This document shows positions 4,747 to 5,063 of a stretch of 5,063 nucleotides of DNA, piece after piece. The first letter of the stretch is position 1, and the number at the start of each line of letters is the position of its first letter. Below the pieces are notes generated by a model, which was not told the DNA's origin, did no database searches, and was given only the letters and a program-made list of their open reading frames with translations. The translations under genes and the position numbers were made by a program. This DNA is from Methanomassiliicoccaceae archaeon (GTDB taxonomy: Archaea; Thermoplasmatota; Thermoplasmata; Methanomassiliicoccales; Methanomethylophilaceae), in the NCBI GenBank assembly GCA_009776695.1, contig WRNI01000013.1, forward strand, positions 13,660 to 18,722, given 5' to 3'.

Positions 4747-5063
4747 GTGCCTGACATCAGAGTTCTGCTTGTGGACGGATACACAGACGATCCCGCTGCA
4801 TTGGGCGTTCCGCCGTATATATCGCCCGCCGTGCGCGCGGCCGCGGGCGCTGCGAAGGACGCCGGCGCCGTCGTCGATTATGTGACCGTTGATAAGATAC
4901 GACGCGGTCAAACCGTAAAAAAGGCGGACGTGAGTGTCGTCATCTCCGGCAACACCGTGCCGGGAAGGTACCTGCGGTCGATGCCGATGTCCGTCAATGA
5001 AATAAAAAATATCCTTCCTAAACTGAGCGGCTGGAAGATGATCGGCGGATCGGCCGCATCATC
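4747..5063 (+). CDS. Archaeal B12-binding-like/radical SAM protein, N-terminal part (runs off right edge)
   Basis: The 105 complete codons encode the N-terminal, cobalamin-binding-like Rossmann domain that precedes the radical SAM domain in a family of archaeal proteins. Characteristic features are the opening strand RVLLVDGYTDDPAALGVPP (5-23), YISPAVRAAAGAAKDAGA (24-41), the second strand VVDYVTVDKIRRG (42-54), and a strand with the glycine turn VVISGNTVPGRY (64-75). The CxxxCxxC iron-sulfur motif should lie beyond the edge, so the radical SAM assignment rests on recalled family resemblance. The substrate is unknown. GTG at 4747 is chosen because a GGAG site lies eight nt upstream and an in-frame TAA at 4729-4731 excludes an earlier start. 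It is divergent from malic enzyme and may share its promoter region. The best alternative is a stand-alone B12-binding-fold protein. Confidence 0.65.
   Translation, partial: MPDIRVLLVDGYTDDPAALGVPPYISPAVRAAAGAAKDAGAVVDYVTVDKIRRGQTVKKADVSVVISGNTVPGRYLRSMPMSVNEIKNILPKLSGWKMIGGSAAS

Noticed and set aside
1..5063. CRISPR array, insertion sequence or integration site
   Set aside because: No regularly spaced direct repeats, transposase motifs, terminal inverted repeats or tRNA-adjacent repeats were seen; the window looks like ordinary chromosome.

Overview
The window is archaeal. It carries both subunits of the archaea-specific tRNA-dependent amidotransferase (GatD and GatE), archaeal elongation factor 1-beta, and the small four-CxxC zinc-ribbon protein often found beside it. 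TATA-type promoters lie about 25 bp ahead of inferred transcription starts, at least one transcript looks leaderless, and GGAGG-type ribosome binding sites are present. The moderate G+C content and the gene families fit Thermoplasmatota, with a Methanomassiliicoccales-like methanogen as my best guess. That placement is inference from gene type and protein flavour, not from a search. The five gene ends visible use TGA (3) and TAA (2), never TAG.

Layout: (1) Positions 1-1862, minus strand: gatD followed by gatE. The genes overlap by 14 nt, and gatE runs off the left edge. (2) 1863-2104: a 242-nt intergenic region holding the gatD promoter (AT-rich, minus strand), a set of inverted repeats that could fold as an RNA, and the promoter of the next gene. 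(3) 2105-2546, plus strand: a two-gene unit, zinc-ribbon protein then aEF-1beta, 4 nt apart. (4) 2541-2635: a convergent terminator region. (5) 2636-3160, minus strand: a 174-residue protein of unknown function built from two copies of one ~84-residue module. (6) 3278-4633, minus strand: malic enzyme. (7) 4634-4746: a divergent promoter region with an operator-like palindrome. (8) 4747 to the right edge, plus strand: the N-terminal part of an archaeal B12-binding-like/radical SAM protein.

How the genes relate: gatDE makes Gln-tRNA(Gln) from misacylated Glu-tRNA(Gln), and aEF-1beta recycles the factor that delivers aminoacyl-tRNA to the ribosome, so the left half is translation machinery. Malic enzyme links malate and pyruvate in central carbon metabolism. 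The duplicated-module protein and the radical SAM protein have no function that can be assigned from context. No mobile element, CRISPR array, tRNA or rRNA was seen, and no gap longer than 300 nt lacks a gene. The items most worth a second look are the duplicated-module protein, the possible structured RNA at about 1942-2066, and the palindrome ahead of the malic enzyme gene.
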